Assembly: GCA_964428325.1 (NCBI GenBank)
Contig: CAYRXU010000002.1
Span: forward strand, 50,803 to 114,802
From: JBBSZK01 sp964428325
GTDB taxonomy: Archaea; Nanobdellota; Nanobdellia; Pacearchaeales; GW2011-AR1
Reading direction: 5' to 3'
DNA length: 64,000 nt
The position numbers and the translations under genes were made by a program. Numbering within the stretch: the stretch's first letter is position 1; every line of letters begins with the position of its first letter. Below, one piece after another: positions 23,601 through 32,200 of the stretch. The notes below the pieces were generated by a model. The model saw only the letters and a list, made by a program, of their open reading frames with translations. It was not told the DNA's origin and made no database searches.

Positions 23601-25213
23601 GCGAAAGTCGTGCGGTTGACAAGGGAAGTAGTATTATGAAGTGCAAAACTTATACTTCCAAAATTGCTTTCAGTCCAAGAAGTATTAATGTAAAGGGAAT
23701 TGGAAGCGAGATAACTTCCGTTAGCAGGACTATCGCCTGTAAATGATATCAAGGGTACAAGGCTATCCACAAAGAAGCTGACATTGCTTCGATTGAGGGC
23801 ACCGACACTATCGTTCACGTAAATAGACCAGCTATTGACCCCTTCTGCAGCAGTCAAAGAAACATTCATACCACAACTAATGCTAATGTTCGTCGCTCCG
23901 TTATCAAGCGAATACCAGCACGCATCAATATTGCCCTCTGCATCACTAACAGAGTAATTGAGGTTCAATCCTGCACGATCATAGCTCTGGGGCAAGGGAT
24001 GTGCTAACACAATAACCGGAGCCGTATTATTAGCAGTGTAATGCAAAGTTACATTGTAAAGCGCAGGGCTGTTATCACCATCATCTGTTTCAAACACACC
24101 GCGATATTGGAAGTAACGGTTCTGAGCAAATGCAAAAGACTGTGGAGACAAATCGCTTATATCGGTGAAACTCTCTCCGATACAGGACGCATCGTCACAC
24201 GCCCGCACACTCATATTCACGCGGGTAACGCCGCGTTCGTAATGATCCATAACTTCCTCAGCACTCAAAGAACGATTGTAAATGGCGACCTCATCGATAA
24301 TACCATCGAATGGAAAAGCATAAGGATTTGTGTCACTCCAGCCGCTACCGATAAGAAAATCCTTTGTGCTACTATTTATCAGTCCGTTATGTGCCAGCGT
24401 ACCATCAAGAACACCATTAGCATACACCCTCATCTGAGAACCATTATAAGTGAAAACAAGATGATACCAATTGCCCGCACTCAATGTAGCGCTGCCAGTT
24501 ACGTTCCGTATACCGCTAGAAGTAACAAGCCACGCTCTTTGCCGTGCTGTAGTAGAGGAAAGACGCGTGAAATAATAAGAGTATTGCCTTGCGAAATCCT
24601 TATCAATGAAAGTTGGAGCGTTGTTAGCATTATTAAAAGATTCTGGCATTAACCATGCTTCAAGAGTTATCTGGCCTTGAAAGTTGTTTAGAACGGAAGG
24701 GTTGCTGAAATTAACCACGTCGTCAAAAGTTCCACCATTCTCAAAGTCATAAGCCCCGCCAAACTTTCCATTGTTGCTGAAAGCAGGACATCTGTTCGTG
24801 ATGCAGGTTGCATTAAGCCCCTCCCCTGAGAAATCCTTGAAAAGGCTCGCGTTTTCACTTGCAGTATTATTAAAATGAACGAGCAACACGTTTCCTTCCA
24901 TATTGACATTGTGTACGTAACCACTCTCAGATATACGATTGTCTGGAAGCTGGCAATCAGGGCAGACACGCAGCAGCCAAGTCATGTTATGCCACGTTGA
25001 TGGAACAAGCGCATCAAAGACCCGGCTAGTGAAATTTCCAGTTACCTGGGAGGCATTCAGCTGCACAAATCCAGAAGTATTATAGAAAGTGCTCTGGAAG
25101 ATTCCAGCGCTGAAATCTCCCGCTGAAAGGTCAGACAAACTAGCCGCATACACCGAGAAAGCAGCAAGTACAATACCTACAATTACTATCGCCCAACCCT
25201 CTTTTACACGCAT
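20621..25213 (-). CDS. large LamG/Ig-like surface protein with His-rich tail
   Basis: A 1530-residue exported protein. Signal peptide or anchor at residues 5-24 (GWAIVIVGIVLAAFSVYAAS). A LamG/concanavalin-like domain covers about 110-325 (GNVLLVHFNN, then IDEVAIYNRSLSAEEVMDHY). Ig/cadherin-like modules follow, and the motif CWYSLDNG(A/V)TN recurs near residues 434, 616 and 981. N-x-S/T sequons are dense, suggesting heavy N-glycosylation. A Gly-rich hinge (about 1238) precedes an NEW3-like beta domain, then a membrane helix at about 1470-1492 and a cytoplasmic tail with about 14 histidines in its last 40 residues. Probably an adhesin or cell-surface component; function inferred from architecture. 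Confidence 0.88.
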   Translation of the reverse strand: MRVKEGWAIVIVGIVLAAFSVYAASLSDLSAGDFSAGIFQSTFYNTSGFVQLNASQVTGNFTSRVFDALVPSTWHNMTWLLRVCPDCQLPDNRISESGYVHNVNMEGNVLLVHFNNTASENASLFKDFSGEGLNATCITNRCPAFSNNGKFGGAYDFENGGTFDDVVNFSNPSVLNNFQGQITLEAWLMPESFNNANNAPTFIDKDFARQYSYYFTRLSSTTARQRAWLVTSSGIRNVTGSATLSAGNWYHLVFTYNGSQMRVYANGVLDGTLAHNGLINSSTKDFLIGSGWSDTNPYAFPFDGIIDEVAIYNRSLSAEEVMDHYERGVTRVNMSVRACDDASCIGESFTDISDLSPQSFAFAQNRYFQYRGVFETDDGDNSPALYNVTLHYTANNTAPVIVLAHPLPQSYDRAGLNLNYSVSDAEGNIDACWYSLDNGATNISISCGMNVSLTAAEGVNSWSIYVNDSVGALNRSNVSFFVDSLVPLISFTGDSPANGSYLASNSLYINTSWTESNFGSISFALHNTTSLVNRTTFASPRTGINWTGLTSGTYFYNVTINDTLGNVNWTETRAVFIDTGIPLVSISYPLNTTYSVSPTVLNYSVSDINLQACWYSLDNGVTNATITCGTNVTGLSEGQGSHTWTIYANDSVGNTNSSRVTFSVDDNTPLISFVAPTEANGSNLTIGQILVNVTAFDTNLGTTVVRLYNTTSLVDMRSSSAGALFANFSGLRDGDYFFNATVNDTLGNMNRTETRRVTIDTTAPSVAIVSPENITYYSTAILVNISSNGASSVWFFNGTANETYSSPVTRIFAEGSTMLVAYAADGFGNMNSTSVTFNVDSVNNTAPFVTLNSPLVGEVFNANSSFVVDVSLNASIGDGDGNNLTVWMYGDNALLASFNLTSSASVSTVWSSVGVGNHSWHVIAFDGYVNGSASGSFIVNASGEAPRIAISSPLICSVFGTNESLSLSFVVNSSSLDTCWYSLDNGVTNHSVSNCQSTSFDVASSGDYVLDAYANESISGFVGHARTTFKVDIDAPTIIVESPSNGTHTNESPLTFNFFTEGYNGYDTQQCSLLGDFNGTYHLNQTNFSIVSGNSNSFELNLAEGRYNWGLRCGNAVKNTSMMCNYSVVSDVTPPNITFSEPNGTYVNGTVPIIVDVDDNLANMTSEGSCSYNVSLVSGAQVINATILAACASSVLNDLGDGEYQLILAATDGAGNTQGSSTIFAVSNPSPSGGPGGAGGGGGGDTPGLTGFARLNASVPNPYYIKRGQTGEFEVPVVNNGQRFLNQCYLRFSGEFARYLNASGESSFSSGQSYVYDVDISLSSGVVPGQYRVQGAVVCTDYSSQFTLNVVVTPTEFDFRMSNYTRSADLLLVRYSLEELVGRSQDLVINYALTNIDGDVVADGRFETSLDPNSLRNDVLEIVLPKDAFGEFNLQLDVDNGRESLGVERPIFLSSAGVTGLVISDENRRALTWFAVALFAIIIFILVVRYIYKHYQLAHYHPPRHMYNHHLHHKAHHQNHRNHRGHHHAS

Positions 25214-25294
25214 ACTAAGTTAACCTCATGACCTTTTAAATAAATTACTGAAATCCCCTGGCAACCTATATAAAGCTCTCGAGCATAAAAGAGT

Positions 25295-26185
25295 ATGGAC
25301 ATCACCCTTACATTTCTAGGCACAAGCAATGCCATTCCAACAGCGCAACGCAATCATCCTGCCATACTTTTACAATGGAGTAATGAAACGATTCTTTTTG
25401 ATTGTGGTGAAGGCACCCAACGCCAATTCAAGCACGCTCAAATCAATCCGTGCAAGCTCACAAGAATCTTCCTCACACACCTGCATGGTGACCACGCACT
25501 CGGCCTTCCCGGGCTTCTGGAAACACTTGAAATGTCTGAATATTCAAAGACACTAAAGATCTACGGGCCAGAAGGCACACGCAAACACATCAATCTCCTC
25601 CAGCAAATCTACGGCCGATTTAACATCAAGCATGAGATCCACGAAATGCCCGCAGACGTAGAAGAGAAAGAGTTTGCTATAGAAAGCTCCCCAATGGACC
25701 ACAACATCTCCACGTACGCCTACTCCTTCATCATCAAAGATAAATTCCGCCTCAATAAATCAAAGATAAAGAAGCTCAAGCTCCCGAATTCACCAATTCT
25801 AGGCGAACTCCAGAAAGGCAAGGACATTGTCTGGAACGGCAAGAAAATCAAAGCTGAAGACGTCACCTACGAAGAAAAAGGCAAGAAGATCGCAATCGTC
25901 ATGGATACTAAAATGAACAACAACGCCATCAAGCTAGCAGAAAATGCAGATATTCTCGTCTGTGAATCAACATATGCTAACAGAGAGGCAGACTATGCAG
26001 AAAACTATAAGCATCTCACCGCAAGTCAAGCCGCAACAATAGCAAAAAAGGCAAAAGCAAAACAGCTCATCCTCACCCATATTGCTCAACGTTATGAACA
26101 TAATCTCAAGGAAATCGAAAAGGAAGCTAAGCGAGTGTTCAAGAGTACAAAAATAGTCAAAGACCTAGATACAATAAAATTGTAA
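25295..26185 (+). CDS. rnz: ribonuclease Z
   Basis: tRNA 3' processing endonuclease that removes trailers so that CCA can be added; this fits the tRNA genes here, none of which encodes CCA. The 296 residues belong to the metallo-beta-lactamase fold: start ITLTFLGTSNAIPTAQRNHP, metal motif LTHLHGDHALGLPG (about residues 64-77), the PxKxxxE-like GPEGTRKH, and MDTKMN plus LTHIAQRY for the remaining ligands. The length is that of the short archaeal form. A TATA-like CCTATATAAAGC lies about 30 nt before the ATG. Confidence 0.94.
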   Translation: MDITLTFLGTSNAIPTAQRNHPAILLQWSNETILFDCGEGTQRQFKHAQINPCKLTRIFLTHLHGDHALGLPGLLETLEMSEYSKTLKIYGPEGTRKHINLLQQIYGRFNIKHEIHEMPADVEEKEFAIESSPMDHNISTYAYSFIIKDKFRLNKSKIKKLKLPNSPILGELQKGKDIVWNGKKIKAEDVTYEEKGKKIAIVMDTKMNNNAIKLAENADILVCESTYANREADYAENYKHLTASQAATIAKKAKAKQLILTHIAQRYEHNLKEIEKEAKRVFKSTKIVKDLDTIKL

Positions 26186-26225
26186 AAATCATTAACAATT
26201 ATCAATCATACTCTAAAAAGAGAAC

Positions 26226-26468
26226 CTAAGCAGCGTGTGAAGGAGAAATATAGATAATAGTATCTCCTCTCAAGAATACAAGACCAAGATTCTTCTTATG
26301 CTCTCCGTTATGCATTTCCTTAGTGTTGTCAAGAACAACGTTAATATGGATGTCGAAAGCACGTAGTGTACCTACAAACTGTCTATCATTTTTCAACTGC
26401 ACGATTACTTCCTTTCCACGTGACTGGTTAAGGAGATCAAGCGGTCTCTCAATCGAATTGTTTGGCAT
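26226..26468 (-). CDS. Sm-like archaeal protein (Lsm/SmAP)
   Basis: RNA-binding protein that forms hexameric or heptameric rings on U-rich RNA. The Sm1 motif (GKEVIVQLKNDRQFVGTLRA, then FDIHINVVLDN) and Sm2 motif (VFLRGDTIIYISP) are typical. I set the start at the ATG at 26468 (MPNNSIERPLDLLNQ, 80 residues). A GTG at 26489 would lengthen it by 7 residues, but the TATA box TATATAAAG sits only 1-8 nt upstream of that GTG, so transcription would begin near 26468 and give a leaderless message. Confidence 0.93.
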   Translation of the reverse strand: MPNNSIERPLDLLNQSRGKEVIVQLKNDRQFVGTLRAFDIHINVVLDNTKEMHNGEHKKNLGLVFLRGDTIIYISPSHAA

Positions 26469-26489
26469 AAACACTTTCAATTTTGACAC

Positions 26490-26523
26490 TATATAAAGCT
26501 TGTTGTAATCAAAGACAAGCTTT
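26490..26523. promoter_or_regulatory. Lsm promoter: TATA box overlapped by a 9-bp inverted repeat
   Basis: TATATAAAG (26490-26498) lies 22-30 nt before the Lsm ATG. A perfect inverted repeat AAAGCTTGT/ACAAGCTTT occupies 26495-26503 and 26515-26523 with an 11-nt spacer and overlaps the TATA box. It may be an operator controlling Lsm; the regulator is unknown. Confidence 0.5.
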
Positions 26524-26645
26524 ATGCTTGAAAATACAGAAATATTTTCATTGTTTAAACATCACCAGAACATATCATAAGCATCCACACAAAAAAGAGA
26601 AAAGCAAAAAGAAAGCTATTTAAACCCTCAACAAAACATGAAAGT

Positions 26646-27005
26646 ATGAATAACGGACGTAAAATCTCAGGCGCAAAATACCATGCGAGCAGAAAGTCAC
26701 GATGGTACGAACGTCGAACACAAGAAAGACAAGTTACACTTGGCGCACACAAAAGCAAGCAACTTAGAGTTAGAGGCGGACATGTCAAGCAAATTCTACT
26801 TAACACAAACATCGCAAACGTAAGCGATGGTAAAAAAGTAAAGAAAACAGACATCGTAAACGTGACAGAAACGCCTCAGAACAAGTTCCTTGCTCGTTCA
26901 AACCGACTTATGAAGGGAGCTATCATCGAAACATCCCTCGGAAAAGCTAAGATTACTAATCGACCTTCCCAAGAAGGCCAGATTAACGCAGTTCTTATCA
27001 AATAA
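26646..27005 (+). CDS. rps8e: 30S ribosomal protein eS8
   Basis: A 119-residue archaeal-length eS8: the start NNGRKISGAKYHASRKSRWY, then LRVRGGHVKQILLNTNIANV, and the ending IIETSLGKAKITNRPSQEGQ, INAVLIK. A small-subunit protein shared by archaea and eukaryotes. A TATA-like AGCTATTTAAACC lies about 25-30 nt upstream. The next small gene follows at 27078. Confidence 0.94.
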   Translation: MNNGRKISGAKYHASRKSRWYERRTQERQVTLGAHKSKQLRVRGGHVKQILLNTNIANVSDGKKVKKTDIVNVTETPQNKFLARSNRLMKGAIIETSLGKAKITNRPSQEGQINAVLIK

Positions 27006-27077
27006 ATTGTAAACACATACAAGCTAGCCGGAGATGGCGCTGAAAAGCCAAAACCTCGCGAAGTTCGGGAGAGTAAT

Positions 27078-27383
27078 TTGGTAGGTCAAGTAAACCTCGG
27101 AGAACCATTGCGCAAAGTTAAATTCGATCCAAGAAAACTAAAGAATAATCTATTCCGCCTTTTCGAAAGTGAGAAGACATTAGATGCACGAGTAATAGGA
27201 CATGCTATGGTGAAAGCAGGCTATACTGTTGAAGAGGGAAATATCGCGAACGCTGCGACCAGTTATCTGAAAGATAAAATGGCAGGAAGGCCAATATCCT
27301 ACAAAAAACTCTTTGGCCAAGGCCAAATCACATTCACCCCTCTAGACAGCGAAGGCAGATACTACCGAGTATCACTCAAATAA
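27078..27383 (+). CDS. conserved hypothetical protein with TTG start
   Basis: A 101-residue soluble alpha/beta protein, no family recognised. It begins MVGQVNLGEPLRKVKFDPRK and ends FTPLDSEGRYYRVSLK. A TTG at 27078 is used as start, supported by GGGAGAG 5-10 nt upstream. The same frame stays open back to the eS8 stop without an ATG or GTG, so a longer product from a rare start cannot be excluded; a 16-codon ORF starting with ATG at about 27033 overlaps the TTG in another frame. Probably co-transcribed with rps8e. Confidence 0.65.
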   Translation: MVGQVNLGEPLRKVKFDPRKLKNNLFRLFESEKTLDARVIGHAMVKAGYTVEEGNIANAATSYLKDKMAGRPISYKKLFGQGQITFTPLDSEGRYYRVSLK

Positions 27384-27416
27384 CAATCTATTTATAGAAG
27401 CAATCTCTCGATAAGA

Positions 27417-27632
27417 ATGCTTACTTCTGATACAATTCGCAGAGCATCAAGATTACTCGGTCAAATGGGATATGATTCGTTTGGAGACAGGGAACCTACT
27501 CCCGAAAGAGCGTACCATCCACCCAAACCAGGAGAACAAGCCATACCCGTAAGGCTAAAACTAATGGAAGACGATAGAACAGGTGAATGGAGATACGTCA
27601 GAGTAGATGAGCAAGGTAACAGGTTAGGATAA
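27417..27632 (+). CDS. hypothetical small protein
   Basis: A 71-residue, charged, soluble protein (start MLTSDTIRRASRLLGQMGYD, ending YVRVDEQGNRLG) with no recognised family and no cysteine. A TATA-like CTATTTATAG at about 27387 lies 25 nt before the ATG, consistent with a leaderless message. It sits between the TTG-start gene and tfb. Confidence 0.6.
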   Translation: MLTSDTIRRASRLLGQMGYDSFGDREPTPERAYHPPKPGEQAIPVRLKLMEDDRTGEWRYVRVDEQGNRLG

Positions 27633-27689
27633 CTTACCGTCGATAAAAAATAATATAACCGAAAGCTTTAAATATTCAACTCGACAAAC

Positions 27690-27720
27690 ATTTTTAAATC
27701 TTTTCATATCTACCGTCGAT
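27690..27720 (+). promoter_or_regulatory. tfb promoter
   Basis: ATTTTTAAATC at 27690-27700 is a TATA box with the tfb ATG 20-25 nt downstream, which implies a leaderless mRNA. The 10-mer TACCGTCGAT occurs immediately at the start codon (27711-27720) and again at 27635-27644, on the far side of a second AT-rich element CTTTAAATAT. Confidence 0.55.
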
Positions 27721-28666
27721 GAGCACCTACGTTAAACGATGTCCCGAATGCGGAAGCATTAATCTCACTCACGACGACCAAAAAGGAGAAATTGTCTGTA
27801 ATGATTGTGGTCTTATCGTCGAAGAAAAGATGGTTGACACCGGCCAGGAAACAGGAGGCCAGTTCGACAAGAGTGAAAAGAAAGGGCGTTCTGGAGCACC
27901 ATTATCAGTTCAAAAGTTCGACAAGGGTCTCACAACAAACGTCGGAGAAATCTCAGATATCTATCGTCTTGACCACGGCCAAACGAGAAAGTTCCTCCGT
28001 TTGAAAAAGTGGCAAGAGAGAGTATCAACATCTATCGAACGCAACTTACGATTAGCTATGGCCGAACTCCGTCGTGAAACATCCTTCCTCAATCTTCCAA
28101 GCGTCGTAAGAGATGAAGCTGCTCGTGTTTACAACTTCGTTCTCCAAAGAGGCCTTGTACGAGGCAGAAGCATGGAATCAGTTATTGCAGCATGTATCTA
28201 CGCCGCCTGCCGCTCCTACAACATCCCAAGAACACTTGACGAAATTGCAGCAACTTCAGACGTAGCGAGAAAAGAAATCGGTAGAACATACCGTTTTATG
28301 ATTCGCAAGCTAGCCATTAAGGTGCCCCCATCCTCTCCAAAAGATTACATCTCAAGATTCTCATCTATCCTCCATTTATCACCAAAGGTACAAAACGAAG
28401 CACTCAAAATCTTAGCAAAGGCAGACATCTCAGAACTCACATCAGGCCGAGGGCCAGCAGGCATTGCCGCAGCAGCACTTTACGTAGCAGCTCTCCTCAA
28501 CAATGAAAAGCGCACCCAGCGCGAAGTTGCAGACGTCGCAGGCATCACAGAAGTAACCATCAGAAACCGATACAAAGAACTTATAGAACGACTCGGCATC
28601 GAAGACAAACTCAAAGAGTTTGAACAAAAGAAAGCCCCGGTAGTCGCAGAAGTCAAGAAGAAATAA
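27719..28666 (+). CDS. tfb: transcription initiation factor B
   Basis: TFB recruits RNA polymerase to TBP-bound promoters. The 315 residues contain an N-terminal zinc ribbon (Cys8, Cys11, Cys27, Cys30 in RCPECGS and CNDCGL), a B-finger/linker region (KKGRSGAPLSVQKFDKGLTT), and two cyclin folds (about 115-205 and 210-300; MESVIAACIYAACRSYNIPR, then GPAGIAAAALYVAALLNNEK) with the HTH that reads the BRE. It is complete and of normal length. This is the only TFB in the window. Confidence 0.96.
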   Translation: MSTYVKRCPECGSINLTHDDQKGEIVCNDCGLIVEEKMVDTGQETGGQFDKSEKKGRSGAPLSVQKFDKGLTTNVGEISDIYRLDHGQTRKFLRLKKWQERVSTSIERNLRLAMAELRRETSFLNLPSVVRDEAARVYNFVLQRGLVRGRSMESVIAACIYAACRSYNIPRTLDEIAATSDVARKEIGRTYRFMIRKLAIKVPPSSPKDYISRFSSILHLSPKVQNEALKILAKADISELTSGRGPAGIAAAALYVAALLNNEKRTQREVADVAGITEVTIRNRYKELIERLGIEDKLKEFEQKKAPVVAEVKKK

Positions 28667-28711
28667 TTCTAAGGTAAACTTTAAAACGGCTCATTAACCA
28701 CTATAATTACC

Positions 28712-28795
28712 GCGGGGATGCCGGAGCGGTCAAACGGGTCTGCCTTAGGAGCAGATAGCTTAGTGCTTACATAGGTTCGAATCCTATTCCCCGCA
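28712..28795 (+). tRNA. tRNA-Leu (TAG)
   Basis: An 84-nt class II tRNA: acceptor GCGGGGA/TCCCCGC with discriminator A, anticodon stem TCTGC/GCAGA with loop CTTAGGA (anticodon TAG), a long variable arm (TAGCTTAGTGCTTAC), and T-stem ATAGG/CCTAT with loop TTCGAAT. No intron and no encoded CCA. About 130 bases after it hold nothing I can identify before the small membrane gene. Confidence 0.95.
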
Positions 28796-28931
28796 TCTCT
28801 GTTCACCGCAGCGAGTCTCCAAAGCAAAACAAGGAGATACGAGCAAGAGTGAATCAGAGACCTTCTACAGCAAGAAAAAATTCGAGACTGCTCTTCGTAA
28901 CCTTCTTAAACCTCAAGTTATCCCAATTTAG

Positions 28932-29210
28932 ATGGTATTGGTAAAGGTACTCGGCGCATTAGACATTCTGGCCTCGCTCACCCTGCTTTGTATTATTTTC
29001 GGAATAACTCCTTACACATCACTGTTACTCTTCTGTACAGGACTTTTATTCCTAAAGGGACTCTTTATTCTTACAGGAGAACCACTAAGCATTATCGACC
29101 TTATCGCGTCAGCCACATTCCTGTTAGCAATTTTCCTCACACCTTGGAGCCTTCTCCTTTGGATGCTCACACTTCTCCTTTTAGCCAAGGGTGTTGTAAG
29201 TTTTCTCTAA
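28932..29210 (+). CDS. small multi-helix membrane protein
   Basis: A 92-residue, almost wholly hydrophobic protein with three or four membrane helices (VLGALDILASLTLLCIIFGI, SLLLFCTGLLFLKGLFIL, SIIDLIASATFLLAIFL, LLWMLTLLLLAKGVVSFL). The alternating short hydrophobic hairpins resemble small archaeal DUF-type membrane proteins but no function can be assigned. A TATA-like CTTCTTAAACC lies about 20-30 nt before the ATG. It converges on the giant-protein operon. Confidence 0.65.
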   Translation: MVLVKVLGALDILASLTLLCIIFGITPYTSLLLFCTGLLFLKGLFILTGEPLSIIDLIASATFLLAIFLTPWSLLLWMLTLLLLAKGVVSFL

Positions 29211-29252
29211 AGATTGCCTTGAAACAAAGATTCTTCAAAATCCAGGGTGCGT

Positions 29253-32200
29253 CTAAAACACAATAGAACAGCTATCTCCAGAATCAATAAAGATCCCGGC
29301 AGGATTAGTTCCATCTTCTATCTCTTGTATGCTAAAGATCCCTTCAGTCACTGTTCCGCCAGCATTTCTAAGAACTGCTCGCAAAGTTCCAATATTAGGG
29401 AACACGCTACCTTGTGCCTGTGTCAAGCTTACCCTATGATTACAACTAGCTTCATCATAAGCAAACGTCTCAAGCACTACTGCCCCAGCACCAGAAGCTG
29501 GAGTAAACACGAGATCAACTTCAGCAGCCCTCACATGAGACTCGCAACCTGTAAACACTATCTCCAAATCCTCTACTCCGAAAGTCCCACTCGTTTTCAC
29601 AACACCATTCTGTAAGAACTCCACACGACAAATATTCACCAAGCCTCCAACAAGGTCAATTTCTGCACTTCCCTCACTTACACGTGCCCCATTTAGTGTG
29701 CTATGCAAATCAACACCCAATCTCTGCGATAAAGAAGCAAGGTCTCTGTCATTTGCACTGGCGGGGTAAAATGTAATGACTCCGTTTGCCACATTGCCTA
29801 ATGGTCTAGCGACAGAGGAAACAGTTAACTTAAGTGAAGTCCCTTCAAGATAAAGTCCACTAACAGTCTGGCCATTCACAACAAAAGAAATGCGCTCACG
29901 TGAATTGTACGCCTTCGCCAACTGAACACTCTCTGAAGCGGTACCGATAGGGGCAGCATTATTCGTGCTCGAACTCGAGATGGTATCACTAACAAGAGGA
30001 ACATACAATGCTCGTGCAACAGCCTCATACACTCTACCTCGCAGCACAACTAGCTCTGCCTTCAATCCATTAAGCACAACTTTGCTATACAAATCATCAG
30101 CCTGGTCAAGCAACACGCGGCTCCGTCTGTCTCTCTCAGACTTGCTTGTACTCTCTGGCAATTTCTCAAACACACTTACATTAGCACTCAAAGAAGCAAT
30201 AAGTTGCTCTTCACCTTCACCATACAAGTAATCGCTGCTATTACCCAGCTGCACCCGAACATCTTGATTGAACTCTTGTAACGTCGCATTGCGTACACCA
30301 ACATTTTCCACACCGATAGCTCGATCAATGCTCTGTTGATCAAGCCAGCATCGTATTCGCGTCTCGCCACACGATCCAACATCAAGGAATCGTGCAGGAT
30401 CCGTATTCTTGCCAGGATTATTAGTTGCACAAATACGCACAACCCCTCTATTGTAAACTGCAGGATCAATAGCCTCTTGTGCAACTTCCTGCAGATTCGG
30501 ATTGAGCAATGCTGTAGGATTTGTTCTTCCAGATACGCACTCAGCTTCACTTGTTATATCGCGTCTTCCAATTTCGTCAGAAGCAAGCTGATCACGCACA
30601 TAGTCAAGTGCAAAACTAGTACTTACTTGTTTGAATCCGCATTCTTCCTTGTCATCAATGCGTACACACAGCTGTTGATAGCCAGTAGGTGCAGTGAAGT
30701 CCTTACTCTCACTTGCAGCTTGGCCGCGTGCAACAAATCCACTTGCCACATACACAGTAGGCGTCGTCTGATAGAATGACGTAGCTGGAGGATCCTTCAA
30801 GTACACACTATAACTCACACCGCGATCATTGCCTGCAAACACATGGTAGAACACCTTATACTGTGCCGTGGCAGGAACAGTCGCATCCGTATAAGGAATA
30901 GCGCTGAACCAAGCATGGAACTGTGGAGGACTATCAGGTTCGATCAAAGCATCAATCTTACTCGGAGCAGTAGCACTCACGAAAGCTCTACAGAATGGTG
31001 TACCTGCTTCATCAATCGATCGTATGTTAAACGCCTGTAGGGAATTAGTAGCATAACTCTGTGTAAAGTAATTCACAGAAGCTTGTGTATTATCCCACGC
31101 ACTCTGTGTAGTAAGATATTCTCCGCCTCCACGTGCCGCTCCCTGTCCGTAAGCAAACTCCACAAGCTTAGGCAACAAAGCATTAGCAACTGGAGCAGCC
31201 TGTCTCCAGAAGAACTCACACATATACACGGCACTAACTTCATCACAGATGCCGACATACTCTCCAGTCATCTTGCTCTCCTGCAAGCAAGACTGATATG
31301 ACTTCAAAATCGAAAGATATCCGTCAATACCTGCCTTCACCCCAGTCAAACAAACAGGAATAGCAATACCTTCCTTATAATTAGGCAAACAAAGCAAAGC
31401 ACTTCCAACCACCCCGGTCTGAATGACATCAGGCACATTATACAATCCGCCAAGGTTACATCTACTCGCAGGACAAATCACAGGGTCGCAGACATTGAAC
31501 ATTAACTTACAATCTTCAGGACTCATGAAATCCTGACACTGTGTGCCCGGAACATTTGAAGCAGGATTACCGATCTCAAGCGTCTTTCCTTCAATACGTG
31601 CAAAGCGCGCTCCATCTCTGCGCTGTTGTGCAGCTTCCTGTAACGCACGCACTGCCCTGTCAACAACTCTCCTTGTACCGGCTTGATCAAGACATGCAAA
31701 ACTATCAAGAGGCGCACCTGTCTCTACATTAAACTGCTGACATTCATCGTCATCAAATCCAGACACGAAGAAGTCAATCTCATGATCTGGTCCAACATTG
31801 CAAACCCAGAAGCTTGTTGGTCTTCCAGATGACTGGAATGCCTGTACATTTCCAAATCCAGCAAGCGTTTGTCTTGTACCAGCGTACCACCCTTGCTCAA
31901 TATCAAAAGGCACAACTGCAGGCATACCCTTGTACGGTTCACTTTCATAATACTGTATCTTAGGCGAATTAATCGTATTGAAACATGAACTCTGATCAAG
32001 TTTCTTGAAAGTACCAATGCGTGCATTAGGCAAGCTAACAGGAGTAGTAGACTTCACACGCAACTCGTTACCTTGTTGCTCCAACTCATAATAGTCACTC
32101 GCCCCATACACTCCATTTCCACTCTCATCGAGAACAGCAAGATATGGTTTGACAACACCGCCTTGCTCAACGCCGATAACTTGTACAGGAGTGTTAGCTG

